Positions 1-12,919 of a stretch of DNA of 64,000 nt are shown one piece after another. The translations under genes and the position numbers were made by a program. Positions within the stretch are counted from its first letter, which is position 1; every line of letters begins with the position of its first letter. The notes beneath the pieces were generated by a model that was not told where the DNA came from, ran no database searches, and saw only the letters and a program-made list of their open reading frames with translations. Source of the DNA: Amphiura filiformis (taxonomy: Eukaryota > Echinodermata > Ophiuroidea > Amphilepidida > Amphiuridae); the NCBI RefSeq assembly GCF_039555335.1, contig NC_092628.1, positions 75,642,713 through 75,706,712 on the forward strand, given 5' to 3'.

Positions 1-1803
1 AAAGTCACAAAATACCCCTTTAATAAGACACAAATATACAGTTATGGTGCTGAAAGCTGAGGTCTTCTACTCCTTTTTGTCACCAAATCATGTTGCCATC
101 CTCATATTACTTGCCAGAGCACTGTGGTTGCATAGCTAATTTGCATGTAAGATCACATTGATAGTGACCATATGCCACTGCCATTATTTGAATTCAGAAT
201 TGCAGTTGCAGATAAAACCTGCTCTCAGTAAAAGCTTATTCTGATACTTAAATTTATAATTTGAATTGTGTACTGATGATATCTTTAATACAAGCTCAGA
301 AGATATTCTGACTCAAGGACGGTATATACAATATCTAGGTACTGTGTCAATTTGAATAACATAAATGAGTGAATACCCAATGTTTTATTTTGAGAGTGAT
401 GATGTTTAATTGTGAGCATACATGTAACCAATAATTACTGGGTATTCTATTGAAGTCCACAACAATCATGTGGAAGATTTTGAAATTGGAATCAAATCCA
501 TCAGTTTGAGGTATTTTGGATCTAACAATTTTCAAAGACTGGAAGGATTTGAAATTCCTCAGGATTAAACATGCAGTGCTGAGATGTTAAAAATGAGTGG
601 TGTAATCTTCCACAGAGGGTTGTGGATTTCAAATAGAATAGCCCAGGAAGGATGCAGGATGGTTAATTAATTTCCCATATTAGATATGTAAACTCATGTA
701 CAAGCTATGTCATCAAATGTTTTCTCCACTCAGTTATTTTATTCAAAGGATTTGAAACTTGTCTGATCTCTTCAGACAATGATATGAAGAGCTGAGATGC
801 AGGGTTTTAAAAACAGATGCTCATCCCAAAGTACAGTGCCATAAAAAAAGTTCCTTTATATTGCATGCCATAAGCGCTCCCAGAGGACTATCCCTATCTC
901 TACTGATGAAATTGCTTTTACTATTAGTGGTATACCCAAGTCATGTAGAACAACCTAGATTGTGAGATAATTCTTTAGAAATTTAATCATTGCATTTCAA
1001 CAGATATTTTACCAAATCTCAATTATTATGAATTCAGACAATCTCTCAGAAGATCCATGATGTTGCATTCACACTACAGCCCAGGTTTTGAACAAGATTG
1101 TGAAATTTGCAGAAGTTGTCAAATTAAAGTTCCTATACTGGGCATGAGGATATTGTCCCAGGTGAGATCTGAATCCTCAAACACTGAATCTCAGCATTAT
1201 ATCCTAACAACTGCTGCTGAAAAATCATGTACGTGTCAACTGAATGTTTGTAACTTAGCCTACAGTTTATAAAAGTATTTGTTTATTATGGCCACCCTTG
1301 ATTTTGAAAAATGTATTAAATCAAAGAGCTTTCAGTTTTTATAAAAATAAGAAAATCAAAACAAAAAAGTTTTCACAGAGACCCATATGCACATGTAAAT
1401 TGCATGTAGGTATATAATTGAGACACCAATGTCCTGTAATGATAAAACTGTTTCAGACATGTTTTTCATTATCATCATATTTGTGGCCCGTATGGATTGT
1501 CACTCATAAAGGAAAAATGTGTACATGTACCTCCGGCATTTTTCAACAAAATCCAGAAATCAGACACTAATTTGGTTCTTTGAGCTTGAGTTTTATCATG
1601 CTTTAAAACCCAGATGATGATTTTATGAAAACAAATTACGATACAGTATTTACACAGGACTGATGACTCAAAATTTGTATACCATTTCAAAACAGATGCA
1701 CAAGGGTCTTCCTGTATGTGTTTACTTGTGAAGTGACAAATTACGAATATTATCAGATTGAATAAGATGGTATTTGAGCAGTTAATGTAATACACCAACA
1801 TAC
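1..1803. other. no gene seen
   Basis: AT-rich unique-looking sequence. Only short open frames without family resemblance or convincing splice signals were found. It may be intron of the gene suggested by the candidate exon at 1804-1879. Confidence 0.4.
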
Positions 1804-1879
1804 CTATCCTGCAAAGTGTCCCTTGTACTGGTGAGGTTGGCAGTAGATGTGTGACCATTGATCAGCAGGTTTATGTCAC
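1804..1879 (-). CDS. possible internal coding exon, unknown gene
   Basis: On the minus strand a CTGTAG acceptor (just above 1879) and a GATAG|GTATG donor (just below 1804) bracket 76 bases. One frame is open and reads like protein (DINLLINGHTSTANL, then TSTRDTLQD). The exon would begin with two bases of a split codon and end with two. I do not recognise the family. No partner exon was found nearby, so the gene, if real, has large introns or lies mostly outside the window. Confidence 0.28.
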
Positions 1880-3436
1880 CTACAGACATGGGAAACATCG
1901 GTCAATATTAAAAGTTAGGTTCAATTTCTTGTCTTAATATTTCAAAACTTTTTTTTTAATTGGACACAATTTTCAATTTCCCTTAGTCTACCTTATTAAT
2001 GATCATTTGACTCCATACACAACTGTTACTATGGATACAGTATGTTTCCCAGGTCTTTTCTTTTTCTTTAGTGTTGCATACCCATTCTCAAATCGTAAGC
2101 CTTCATGGCAAGTCTACTTGACAGGCATGAAACTTATCTGTTTAGTTTTAAATTCAAGATCTAAGTTGAAAGACAACTGATATAAAATATTAGATGCAAT
2201 GTCTTGTGAATGACAAACAAATCTACTTAAGTCTCTTATGAGGGTACTACTAATCAATCAAACCATCTTTTTGAATCTGGTTCAAAGGGTGATTCCCAAA
2301 TCATGTTTACAAATATAGGTCATTGCACCAAACTGGATGAAGCAGTTCACATACTTGTCTAAATGTGTCACTCACTAATCTAAAACCAAGTTAGACTTTG
2401 TTAGCTTTGTTAACTGATATACCCTGATTTTTTTATTTTCATGTAACTGGTTAAACCAGGTAAGTTTTATACAAAGTTGTTGAAATGCCCCATGAAACCA
2501 ATTAACTAGATGTATAATACCATCAATGTTTTCTTATTTCAGCAAATACCGGGGGGTTCTTATGGTTTGGATAGTAATCATTGTTTTCTGATCACACTCA
2601 TTAATGCTTTGTATGTTATGTAGTTCCAAATAATAAAGCATATTAAGTATTGGCAGCATCAGGAAGAGTGCAAGGTTGAAGGTAGCCAAATCAACTTCTC
2701 TAACTCCCCCCTAAAAACATATCAAAATATCCATTTGACATGATGTACAAATGCCAAGTTTAAGGGACCCAATTCCATGCAGAAATTGCGCTATTTAGTG
2801 CAAGCTTGTGGAATTCTCTCCTTTTTTCCTATTTTTTATCTCTATACCAAATTAGAAACCTGAAATGCTACCACTATTTATGGACATGCTAGCTTTATTT
2901 GGATACAGTTTGACCACTGTATGCAAAGAATCCTTTTAAGTATAACATTGATACTTATTTGTTCCACTGCAAACTGTACATGTACATTAATTAAAACATG
3001 GGGCCCAGTATCGTTTGTGTCATTAATAAATGCACCAGTCAGCATCATGTAATTAAGAAGTTGATACTTATCTTAAATGAATAAAATGATATAAAGCAAG
3101 TATTATTGGTTTGAGTTTGTTTATTGCCGTGTTTGTTTCCACACACAATACTAGTACTACATGTAGGTCATAGCTGTTTTTCTTTTTGTCTAGAAAAATA
3201 TCCAACCATTTCAATAAAGACGGTCCAGTTCCACACTGACCCACACTGGTGATTGTCCTATGTTTTAGGATTAGGGTTGGTGCTTGTTACATTTATAGGT
3301 TTTATTAAAGCCATATTCTAACATTTCCACAAGAAATATAATTATATTTTTCATATTTTGCTATTTAATACCATTGCATATGTCGCCAATGTCAGCCACT
3401 CACTGGAATGCGAGTCATGTCTGTTCTTTTGATATA
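1880..3436. other. no gene seen
   Basis: AT-rich intergenic or intronic sequence with no open frame of interest and no strong repeat structure. Confidence 0.4.
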
Positions 3437-3849
3437 TGACGTCCATGTCAAAACCAGACACTTTTGGGCAGGTTATCAATTCTGAGGTTTTTACATACCT
3501 TAAATAAAGAGATATAATTATGCTCCACAACGCCGTTTTCCCCAATGAAATCGGGACATTTCTAAGCGAAGATATTGAGTTTGTAAGTTATGGTATTACA
3601 AAATTGGATATTGAGATAAAAATATTATTGACAATGTTGAGAGTAGGAATTACCTTGAAAAATGTCTCAAAAATACAAGATCCCAGTTATATTCCGATCT
3701 GAAACTATCAGACAATATTTTAAACATTAATAACATAACGAATTTGCAACAAACCCAAATTGTGAAAAAATCAACCCCGGGCAGATTTTTGGCTATTTCT
3801 CTATTTACGATCCTGCCCAAAAGAGTCTGGTTTTGACCTGGGACGTCAC
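3437..3849. mobile_element. MITE family 1, copy A
   Basis: A 413-bp element with imperfect terminal inverted repeats. The left end begins TGACGTCCATGTCAAAACC and is followed by ACTTTTGGGCAGG; the right end is the reverse complement with a few changes. The internal sequence matches 24477-24898 (same orientation) and 54683-55048 (opposite orientation) along most of its length. There is no coding capacity, so it is a non-autonomous DNA transposon relic. Confidence 0.75.
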
Positions 3850-4590
3850 ATATGTTGTCACTGCCTGCACGCCATGTACGTACTATGTTATGCACATCGT
3901 GTACGCGTTCGACTAATATTGCCATCATACGAATAATAATAATAAAACGAAAGTCCCTGCGGTTTATTCAAAATCTCGGATTTTGACAAAACTACAGCAC
4001 TTGGAAGTCTTGATTTTTGCGGGGTATGTTAGTTTACTAAAGTACATAACCATCGTGTAAAAAAACAGAATTTTGACAAATATTGAGGGGCGTCCTCATC
4101 AGAAAATGTTATAATATTATGGCTTTAAACACCATAATTTATGTTACATTTGTTATGGTCACTAAAATGACCCAGGCCAAAATCACCTGCTTCCGAGTTC
4201 ATGCCACAGTAAACACACTGTTTATTATATCATCATTGTCTGCGCTTTCAGCTATGTTGCCATTGCGCACACTACTACTGTCCTCTATTCTATCTTTGGT
4301 CTGTGTCAGAGTTTGTTGATCTACTTCTTTCTGGATTTGCACTACCCACGTTGGTTAGGGTCGCCCGACAGGGCACTTAGTTTTATCAGGAAAGTTGAAC
4401 TGGTTTTATGTTGGAATTCAGCTAGGGCTTGACGTGCTGGAGTTTCATCTAGGAGTCTGTATAGATGACCTGCCCAGTTTAGTCTTCTTTTGATGGTTTT
4501 GCTCCATGGTTCAGTATTTGTGTTTATTATATAACAACTTTTAAATTTTATTAATTAGTGCAGTATGGCTGTCAATCAAATAACAATGCA
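3850..4590. other. no gene seen
   Basis: Short open frames only; no motif or repeat recognised. Confidence 0.4.
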
Positions 4591-4599
4591 ATATCATAC

Positions 4600-5560
4600 A
4601 AGAATTAATCTTAAAATTACTACAAAGAATTTCTTTACCTATGTTTACTTAACCAAGCCTGGAGATCTTAATTCGCTGACATTCTGATGAGATTCCGTTG
4701 ATGGTCTCGGTTCTTGATCCAAGATCCGGCAATGTCCAAGATCCTGTCTATCCAAGGTAAACCCCTGGTTTACCACAGTCTCAGTCCAAAGTCCTGATGA
4801 CCAAATTTTCACTATACTAGCTGCTATGCTAGTGTTCTCCAAATAGTCTTCTCTGTTGACCATAAGCTCCTCTCTCTTGGAGATCTCTTGAGCAAGCTGT
4901 CTGCTTCACTTGACAGGCAGATAACACACTGTGCTAGTCCAGCAAAATACCACAGCTAGTTGATGGAGATATTGCAGTCTACCCCTTCTTTGAGTCGACA
5001 AACAATGAAGCACTATTGGCTTTCACTACCGCCTTTGGCGTATTTAATTCTCTCCAACACACACAAGAACCCGCGAACGGAGGTTTGAAGACTTCACACA
5101 CTAATAGTAACTTTGTACCTCTACTGGCTAACATAAGTTTCACAGAGTTCCCTCTTACAACTCAAGTCTGATGTGTCATTCCAATCCAGGCCTTATATAC
5201 CATTTCTTAACATTCTAGAATAATCTTAACTATTTATGGTCAATTACAGCACTTCCAAAAATAGCACATTAGATTACCACAAGCCAATCACAATCATTAA
5301 TCTGTTTACATAATTTCTATATTTATATTACATTACCTCAACACAAACCAATCAGATTAATTGTGTACTGTACTGTACCATGATTATTGGCACAGCGCCA
5401 GCACTTACTACTTACTACTAATCATGACCATTCTATTCGATTCCATTAGGTTCCAGAAATTTCTAGACATTACTAGATATGAATTTCTTGTTCACTTTAT
5501 TCCAGAATATTCCATGTACAAACAAGTGAAAACTTATGTCTGATGACAAAATGTATAACT
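4600..5560 (-). other. promoter- or LTR-like stretch
   Basis: Read on the minus strand this stretch has a TATATAAG box at about 5192-5199, a following non-coding leader and an ATTAAA-like signal near 5045, all less AT-rich than the surroundings. This layout resembles a solo LTR or a Pol II promoter. No flanking target duplication, primer-binding site or gag/pol frame was seen. The minus-strand open frame inside (4645-4863) has no recognisable similarity. Confidence 0.22.
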
Positions 5561-5788
5561 TTTAACCAATATTATGGATTTTGGTTTTTTTTTGGGGGGC
5601 ACATAACCATGATAACACATTGTTTTGCAGCAAATTTAAACGCGTTTCATAAACATGAGAACCTTCAAATTTAAACGTTTTCTGGCAATTTTCTATAAAC
5701 CTTTATGTTATATATCGTTTTGCATAGTATTATATTATAATATAAATATAGTATTTATATTATTTTGTATTGCATTACATTATAATAC

Positions 5789-5992
5789 CTTTTGGTTTTA
5801 ATAATGCTCCTCTAACTCTACCAGCACGCACTTCAAATCTCTCGACATTTTTATTCATGTACCATCTTTCCACAGTGGTAGTAGCTATTGGGTTTACACC
5901 TGTAGGTTTACACCATGGCGATATTGACTGCTATCCAAATGTCCAGAATGTACTGTGATATTGACGACTAAAGGTTTTGTCACGTCATTTTT
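5789..5992 (-). pseudogene. 3' half of a duplicated BAAT-family exon 2
   Basis: Closely matches the 3' half of exon 2 of the acyltransferase gene (17209 to about 17397), including the exon-end splice donor (AAAAG|GTAT). A 14-base duplication in the middle (GTGTAAAC repeated) shifts the frame and brings in-frame stops, so it cannot code. The matching 5' half lies 4.3 kb away at 10321-10385. It is a decayed paralogue or segmental copy, not an exon of the intact gene. Confidence 0.75.
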
Positions 5993-7212
5993 GGCTCTTA
6001 GCGTAGCTAGGTGAGCCTGAGTCATTGCAGTCAGTGAGGACTGTATTTTTGCTACATATTTTGGCCACTTGCGTTCTTGCTTTTTATGCTAAGGTTTCTT
6101 TTGTTTATGATATTTGGCTTTGAAATTACGTTCCAAGGTTTGCTTAGTTATTTAGCAATCGATTGCACTCCTTTAGAAGTGAATTTGGGGTGGGGAAAGT
6201 ACTTATTTTGAAGTGAGAAAAGTCAAAAGTCGTCATGAGAAACAAGTCATTTCTATCGTTTTGCTTGGTTCCCTGTATGCGCTAGAGATTATTTTGGTCT
6301 GAGTAATTTAAGTTGTGAGATCATGGCGGGAATTGACGGATTGCACTATTTTTCTTTGGGAAAGTGACCTTTTATCATGAATTTTGCGGTGATCTCACAT
6401 GGACAGAAACGTGATTGGATGATTCCTTTGTCCAGATTGTTTATTGAGTTCTCGGGAGTTTTGTTACCATGGGACAACACTTCAAAATATTTAGAGACCA
6501 GCGGCGTAGTAATTTAGTTAAATTAACGCTAAATAACCAGGGTTGCCAAAAAAATTCAGCCCGAATCGCAGGTCAAATAATCGAAAAGTCGCCCAATTTT
6601 TTTCTTTACCCTTTGCATTCTATGGGGCAGGAAATTGTCCCGGGAAAATCTTCAAAAGTCACCTAATTGGGTTACCAAATCGCGGGTTTGACAACCCTGA
6701 AAACAACGCTCTCGACAGCGAAGGTCACATCTGGCTATTCATTATCATTGTTTGTCTGGCACCGCTTTCTACAGCGTGGGTTCGGAATTCTGAAAATCTG
6801 TAAAAATTACAATTTTATGGAATAAAGGGTGGGTTTCTAAAAAAAAGCGCAATATATAATTATAAAGCGTGTGGGTAACGCTACCAATGGAAAAAAAATA
6901 TAATAAAGTAATTTGATGATCTGTTGAAAAACATTCATATTTTCTTCATAAATCTGGAAAAAAAAAAAAAAAAATTAATTTGCTGATGTTTTCAATTCAT
7001 ACGACGTCACCCGTAGAAGAATCGACGCGCCGTGAGTTTTATGAATGAATATAATTTTCAGTCTCTACATCAGCTGCTTTGGCCCGCTCGCTCACACTAG
7101 AAGTGGAGCGATCCGAACCACAGCGGCCGTGTAGAGAGTATAGACTGACGTTTTCATGAATTCAGGATCTCACAGGTATCTCAGCCCTTTACAATTTGCC
7201 CATGTGTTTATG

Positions 7213-7871
7213 ATAAACAATCTAAAGTCGTATCTTTTCGATGCAGTTGCAGTGATGCAGTTTTGCCAACATTTAATATGTCGCAAATGTTTCAGATGAA
7301 TAAGAAAATCACGAGTGTTTGATAGATGAGGATAAATTCTGCATCAATTCGGATTCTGAAATGGATTGATGGCGCAGATAATGATAAAATGGACCCGGAA
7401 GTGACTGTATGAAACGGCGCGCCGATGTTCAGTCTTCCGAATTTGATAAAGTAATGCTGTAAACAATCTAAAGTCGTATCGCAAATGTTTCAGATGAATA
7501 AGAAAATCACGAGTGTTTGATAGATGAGGATAAATTCTGCATCAATTCGGATTCTGAAATGGATTGATGGCGCAGATAATGATAAAAATGGACCCGGAAG
7601 TGACTGTATGAAACGGCGCGCCGATGTTCAGTCTTCCGAATTTGATAAAGTAATGCTGTAAACAATCTAAAGTCGTATCTTTTCGAAAGATGTTTCAGAT
7701 GAATAAGAAAATCATGAGTGTTTGATAGATGAGGATAAATTCTGCATCAATTCGGATTCTGAAATGGATTGATGGCGCAGATAGTGCTAAAATGGACCCG
7801 GAAGTGACTGTATGAAACGGCGATAGCGCCGACGATGTTCAGTCTTCCGAATTTGATAAGTAATGCTGTAA
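7213..7871 (+). repeat. three tandem copies of a ~200-bp unit
   Basis: Units begin with AACAATCTAAAGTCGTATC near 7213, 7461 and 7660. All contain TTTCAGATGAATAAGAAAAT, a CCGGAAGTGACTG ETS-like motif and ACGGCG followed by GATGTTCAGTCTTCC. Copies 1 and 2 are nearly identical apart from about 45 extra bases early in copy 1. Copy 3 has a few substitutions, which suggests recent expansion. Confidence 0.85.
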
Positions 7872-8553
7872 GCTTTGGTCACAAACACTGCATAAGGGTG
7901 GGGGATCAATTTTTGATAAAAAAAGTGTGGGGGAAATATAAATGGTGGGGGTTTGACCCCCTGACAAACGTTCGAAATTTGTAGTTGCTACAACTCAACT
8001 GATCATCACTATTTAATTCACTATCTGTTTGTTTGTCTGTGTCTGCCTCTTTTCTCAGAGACTATTGTAGTAGTAGCTCGTTCACGTAGTGATTCCGTTG
8101 TCCCACTGGCCTACAAAACTTAGATTGCATGGCGATCGGAGTGTTTTCGTCAGAGCACCTCAGACTAGCAATAGTAGCATAGTTATAGTAGGGCGAGCAT
8201 GTTCCTCAAACTTGGTGGGTGGATGCATCTTTAGTACACCATGTCACATACAATATTTTCTCAATTCGAATTTTATCCTTTCTGGGTAGGCCTATGACTG
8301 ATTTTGTTACCGTAAAATTTGTGTCAATTCCCGATATCACATGTTAGTACCGTACACTATAAATGCACCAGATTTTGTAGGCTCCAATTGCTGATTACAT
8401 AAATGAGAACAACTGGTAACCAGCGGCACTGTGCAGTACCGGTCTGTTATTCAATTGCGTTGTGTGTGGGTTACGTGTATTTTATGTGTAAAATGCGGTG
8501 ATCCACCCAAAAAACAAAATCATCGTATAGACGGGCGTATAGATCCCTGGTAC

Positions 8554-9938
8554 TAGGTGCATCTTGACCCCAGCATAAGTTTGTATTGGTTAGCGGGTCA
8601 AGGTCACCTGAGGTCATCCAGGGGTCATCTGAGGTCAAATTTGCAAAAACTGTTGTAGGGGCATGAAACTGGTTACAGTCAACATTTGGAGTCAAATTTT
8701 GGGAAGGTCATCCGGGGTCACCCAGGGGTCATCGGAGAATTACTAAAAACTTGTATGGGCATGAAACTTGGTGGGTACAGTCAACATTTAAAGTCAAATT
8801 TTGGGAAGATACTAAAAATTGTCGCATGGGCATGAAACTAGGTGGGTACAGTCAACCTTTGGAGTCAAATTTTGGGAAGGTCATTTTGAGGTCATCCGGG
8901 GTCACCTAGGGGTCATCTGAGGTCAAATTACTAAACACTGTCGTATGGGCATGAAACTTGGTGGGTACAGTCAACATTTGGAGTCAAATTTTGGGAAGGT
9001 CATTTTGGGGTCATCAGGGGTCATCTGAGGTCAAATTACTAAAACTGTCGTATGGACATGAAACTTGGTGGGTACAGTCAACATTTGGAATCAAAATTTT
9101 GGGAAGGTCATTTTGGGGTCACCCAGGGGTCATCTGAGGTCATATTACTAAAACTGTTGTATGAACATGAAACTGGATACAGTCAACATTTGGAGCCAAA
9201 TTTTGTGGGGTCGCATGTTCCTCGAACTTGATGGGTGCATCTTGACCCCAGGCAGAACAAGTTTGTATTGGTTAGTGGGTCAAGGACACCTGAGGTCATC
9301 CAGGGTCATCTGAGGTAAAATTAGCAAAAACTGTCATATGGGCATGAAACTTGGTGGGTACAGTCAACATTTGGAGTCAAATTTTTGGAAGGTCATTTCA
9401 GGATCAACCGGTGTCACCCAGGGGTCATCTGAGGTAAAATTGCTAAAAATGTTGAATGGGCATTGGTGGGTACGGCCAACATTTGGAGCCTAATTTTGTG
9501 GGGTCGTACAGAACAAGTTTGTATTGGTTAGTGGGTCACGGTCACCAGAGGTCATCCAGGGGTCATCTGAAGTCAAATTAGCAAAAACTGTCGTATGGGC
9601 ATGAAACTTGGTGGGTACACTACAGTCAACATTTAGAACCAAATTTTTGGGAGGGTATTTTGGGGTCATCTGAGGTCAAATTACTAAAAACTGTTGTATG
9701 TGCATGAAACTTGGTGCGTACAGTCAACATTTAGAGTCAAATTTTTGGAAGCTCATTTCGGAGTCAGCCAGGGGTCACCTGAGGTCAAATTACTAAAACT
9801 GTCGTATGGGCATGAAACTTGGTGGGTACAGTCAACATTTGAAGTCAAATTTTTGGAAGGTCATTTCGGGGTCATCTGAGGTCACCATTTAGAGCCAAAT
9901 TTTGGGAGGTCATTTTGGGGTCGTCTGAGGTCAATTTA
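8554..9938 (+). repeat. minisatellite of ~11 diverged 100-115-bp units
   Basis: Repeated core: GGGCATGAAACTTGGTGGG, then TACAGTCAACATTTGGAG, a TCAAATTTTGGGAAGGTCA block, and one to three GGTCATC / AGGTCA hexamers. Unit length varies because the AGGTCA-type hexamers expand and contract. A subset of units carry an extra segment (CAGAACAAGTTTGTATTGG). Open frames inside are by-products of the repeat. Confidence 0.85.
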
Positions 9939-10320
9939 GATGAATTCTAATAGTTGCCAAGGCTTTCTATAGTTGTTGAAAACTAAAAATACTAAAAAAA
10001 GGGGATTTTAAAATTTTGCAGAACAAATTATTCTTGCTGGTTCAGTAGTAATTTGCACAATAATGAATTATTTTCAGATTTTGCAACTAATAGTAATGCG
10101 GCAAAAAATACTAATGCGGCGGAGGAAGATTGACCCCCGCATCGAGTTTCAAGGACCGTATTGAATATTTGTGGGGAATTTTTTCAAACTGATGGTTTTA
10201 AAAAATTGGCCGACCTACCCAACCTTTCCATACAGCTACCAACCTGTTGCGCATTCGACTCCAAGAACAATTGCTTTCCCACAAAAAAAGCGTAGAGCCA
10301 CAGCGCCATTGGTGCTCTTG

Positions 10321-10385
10321 TTCATATATCGTGTCCCATATTTATGATTAGGACATGCCGTCATGCTCCAAAATAATCCCATCGG
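10321..10385 (-). pseudogene. 5' half of a duplicated BAAT-family exon 2
   Basis: On the minus strand it encodes PMGLFWSMTACPNHKYGTRY, identical at protein level to the start of exon 2 of the gene at 14318-18313. Similarity ends at the bases where the other half at 5789-5992 resumes. The exon's acceptor side is not conserved beyond 10385. The open frame around it continues into unrelated sequence. Confidence 0.75.
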
Positions 10386-10389
10386 TATA

Positions 10390-12915
10390 AAATGAGAACA
10401 CATTAGGAAATGAATTTGGAGAAAACCTTCTGTTAATAAAATACAATGCTGAGCCACCAGCCTGGGTGGCTCACGCTCCAGTAATTTCAGATGATTGAGC
10501 TCAGTAATACATCAAAGAATGTCTTCCAATTCATCGGATTAAAAGCTTAGAGGGAAGGTCTTGCTGCTCAGCGAGTGTTTGTAATTATCAGAAGGTTTTC
10601 TACAAATTCATTCTCTAACGAAAGAGTGACTGGAAGCAGCAAAACACATAGATATCGCTGATTAAAATCGGAGTGTTTGATCATATATATTTTTTTAATT
10701 TGAAGCCTAATGCTGGCATTAAGATCAGGAATCCATTAAGGTAATGCTGAGAGAAAGCTACAGAATATGCCTGCAGATTATGACCAAGTTGGATCAAAAG
10801 TTGCTGGGACACCCATGGAAACCTGTTGTAACATCTTTTGTGTTAAACCTAAAGACTTTTTAACCTCCCAACTCTACCACTTGTTAGGCAATCCACGCAG
10901 ATACCTATGCTATGAATGACCCGCCTCTCTGGATTTCATCAAGTTGTGACAGAGAGGTAGGCGTTGCGCCAATCCACGAAGAAATTGCATATTCGATTAT
11001 TTGGATCGAACCATACAATTTGTATTTGTATATAACACCTCAATCTATCAAAGTAAGGGAAATATCAACGAAGGAGTCCGAGACGTTGGCAGTATGTGCC
11101 CATCTTGTTTTACCATAGCTGATTGCTGTTAGTAAATAACCAATTATGACAGCGTTTTCTGCCTCCTCTTGAGTTGTTCTGAAGAAGTGGCTATTTCAAT
11201 CACAACTCGGGTCATCTTTCCAATTCGCGATTGTGACAGACTTGCAGTTGACAGCACCAACTGGTACCTTTCATGGGGTGGTCTAGTTTAAAGCTTTGAG
11301 ATGATTCTCTATCTTCTCTCGACTTTATAAAGCTCATTTCTGCGTAAGAAGATAGAGGATGGATTGGTTCACAAATCAATGTGTAATTTCATCTACGACA
11401 ATAGAGGTAATGAAGAGAGGGGGGCAATGGAAGGGTCCCTTAGGAATACCTGCATTAACGGCTTTTCGCTGGATCTTGTCTCATTATGGACGACTTTCGG
11501 TGAATGGTAGAAGATACAGTCCTGTAGCCTTTGCTAATATCAAGACAGACAATAGACGAATCCAACGAGCCAAGTCATGATCAGGATTTGGTCGGCCATT
11601 TTCGGGTCCCCGCTAGCACCAACCTGGTATTTGAGCGCCCCATTGTGCAAATAAAAGCCGCGTAACACCTAGAGAAGATGCAAGGACGAGGAGGGTTAAT
11701 AGAATAATATATACAATAGAGGTAATTCCGCAGGTTTCTATAGTTCTATGTTTCTATAGATAATTTGTTGGAAAGTATTAAAGACCCCCCCATTTTTTTG
11801 GTAAATATAGGCCTATAAGTTTATGATTGTTAGCATTTTTTCAGAGAAGTGATGATTATTGATCAGTTTTGTTTAGTTTTTTTTCCTGTATTTTCGGTGG
11901 TTTTCTTAAGCCTGATAATCAAGATATTCTGGTACAAGCACTGCAACTTACAAGCAGGTTGCACTCATCACCTGTGTACTATGTCTGCAATCATAGATTG
12001 AATACAATACCGCTTTTTTCAAAGATACTTATCGTACAGGTGCGAGTGATCAGAATGATATTCAATGCATAGATACCTCGTGTAGTTAATCCGATTATTA
12101 TGTCACTTCTACAGCGAATAGACCATGTAGAAGCCGTGTGTTTTGCCGAAGGGAACTGCATTGTGTTGTAAACTTTAATCACTCTTTTGTCTACCTGTGT
12201 TTTCGCGGAAGGTGTAAAACGGGTGATAGAATGCAGTTTAAAATTTCCGCCAAGGCCGAATCATTTCACATTTTGGATGCATTGTAGCCGACGGGGACCC
12301 AACTAAAGGCTGCTAGTCAGGTGTAGGAATGCGTGTATTTGGATTCGTCTATATGCTAATCTTGATTCCTCTCTTGATGAATATAAGAGGCAAGGAGTTA
12401 GGAGATACATAGGTTGGATTGGTATCATATCACTTGGAGCGATTAAGAGTAACGGTTGGTCGGAATTTGGTGAAGGAGGTTTGTCCCCCTTCATAAGAGA
12501 AGTTGTCCAAAGTTGGCAAAATTCTCCAAAAACGTCTGAAATTTCGCAGCATTTTATAATGTTACGTAAAAGTTCATAAAAGTTCGCAAAGCTGCCCGAC
12601 ATTGCCTGGTCACAAATTTTCTGCAACTTTGTACAAAAATACGCCCGATTTACACAGTTTGTGCGCAGGGTGAAGCAATTTGATAAATTTTGAAAACTTT
12701 TGAGCGAGTTTTCAGCAACTTCAGGCAATTTTGAAAAAATGTTAAGCAACTTTGAGAAACTTTGAATAACTTTATGAAATTTTGAGAAAATGTGGGAACT
12801 TTTGAATAAACTTTTGGTGTAACCGGCAGGCCTTCGTAGACACTACATTAATATGACATTACCTATGCAATAGTAATTAGTATGCATGATTGTGGAAAAC
12901 GGACAAATACTTCAC
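10390..12915. other. no gene seen
   Basis: Several open frames of 60-150 codons occur, with low-complexity or unrecognised products. The longest (12303-12749, minus) is rich in CAACTTTG/AAATTTTG-like repeats and reads as simple-sequence drift, not a gene. Confidence 0.4.
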
Positions 12916-12919
12916 CATA

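Larger units (their letters stand above)
5993..10320. other. 4.3-kb insertion splitting the exon copy
   Basis: The two halves of the exon-2 copy stop and resume at the same point of the parent exon, with about two bases of overlap (AA). The stretch between therefore looks inserted or rearranged as a unit. It holds the 200-bp triplication (7213-7871) and the 1.4-kb minisatellite (8554-9938), with no transposase or RT frame. The ends share a short AAGAGC motif, but clear terminal inverted repeats were not seen. Confidence 0.5.

Noticed and set aside
8554-9938. Possible CRISPR-like array (regular repeats)
   Set aside because: Units are diverged, variable in length and lack unique spacers; the context is animal DNA. 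It is a minisatellite.
12303-12749. 148-codon minus-strand open frame
   Set aside because: Composition follows AACTTTG/AAATTTTG-type simple repeats; no family resemblance or splice context.
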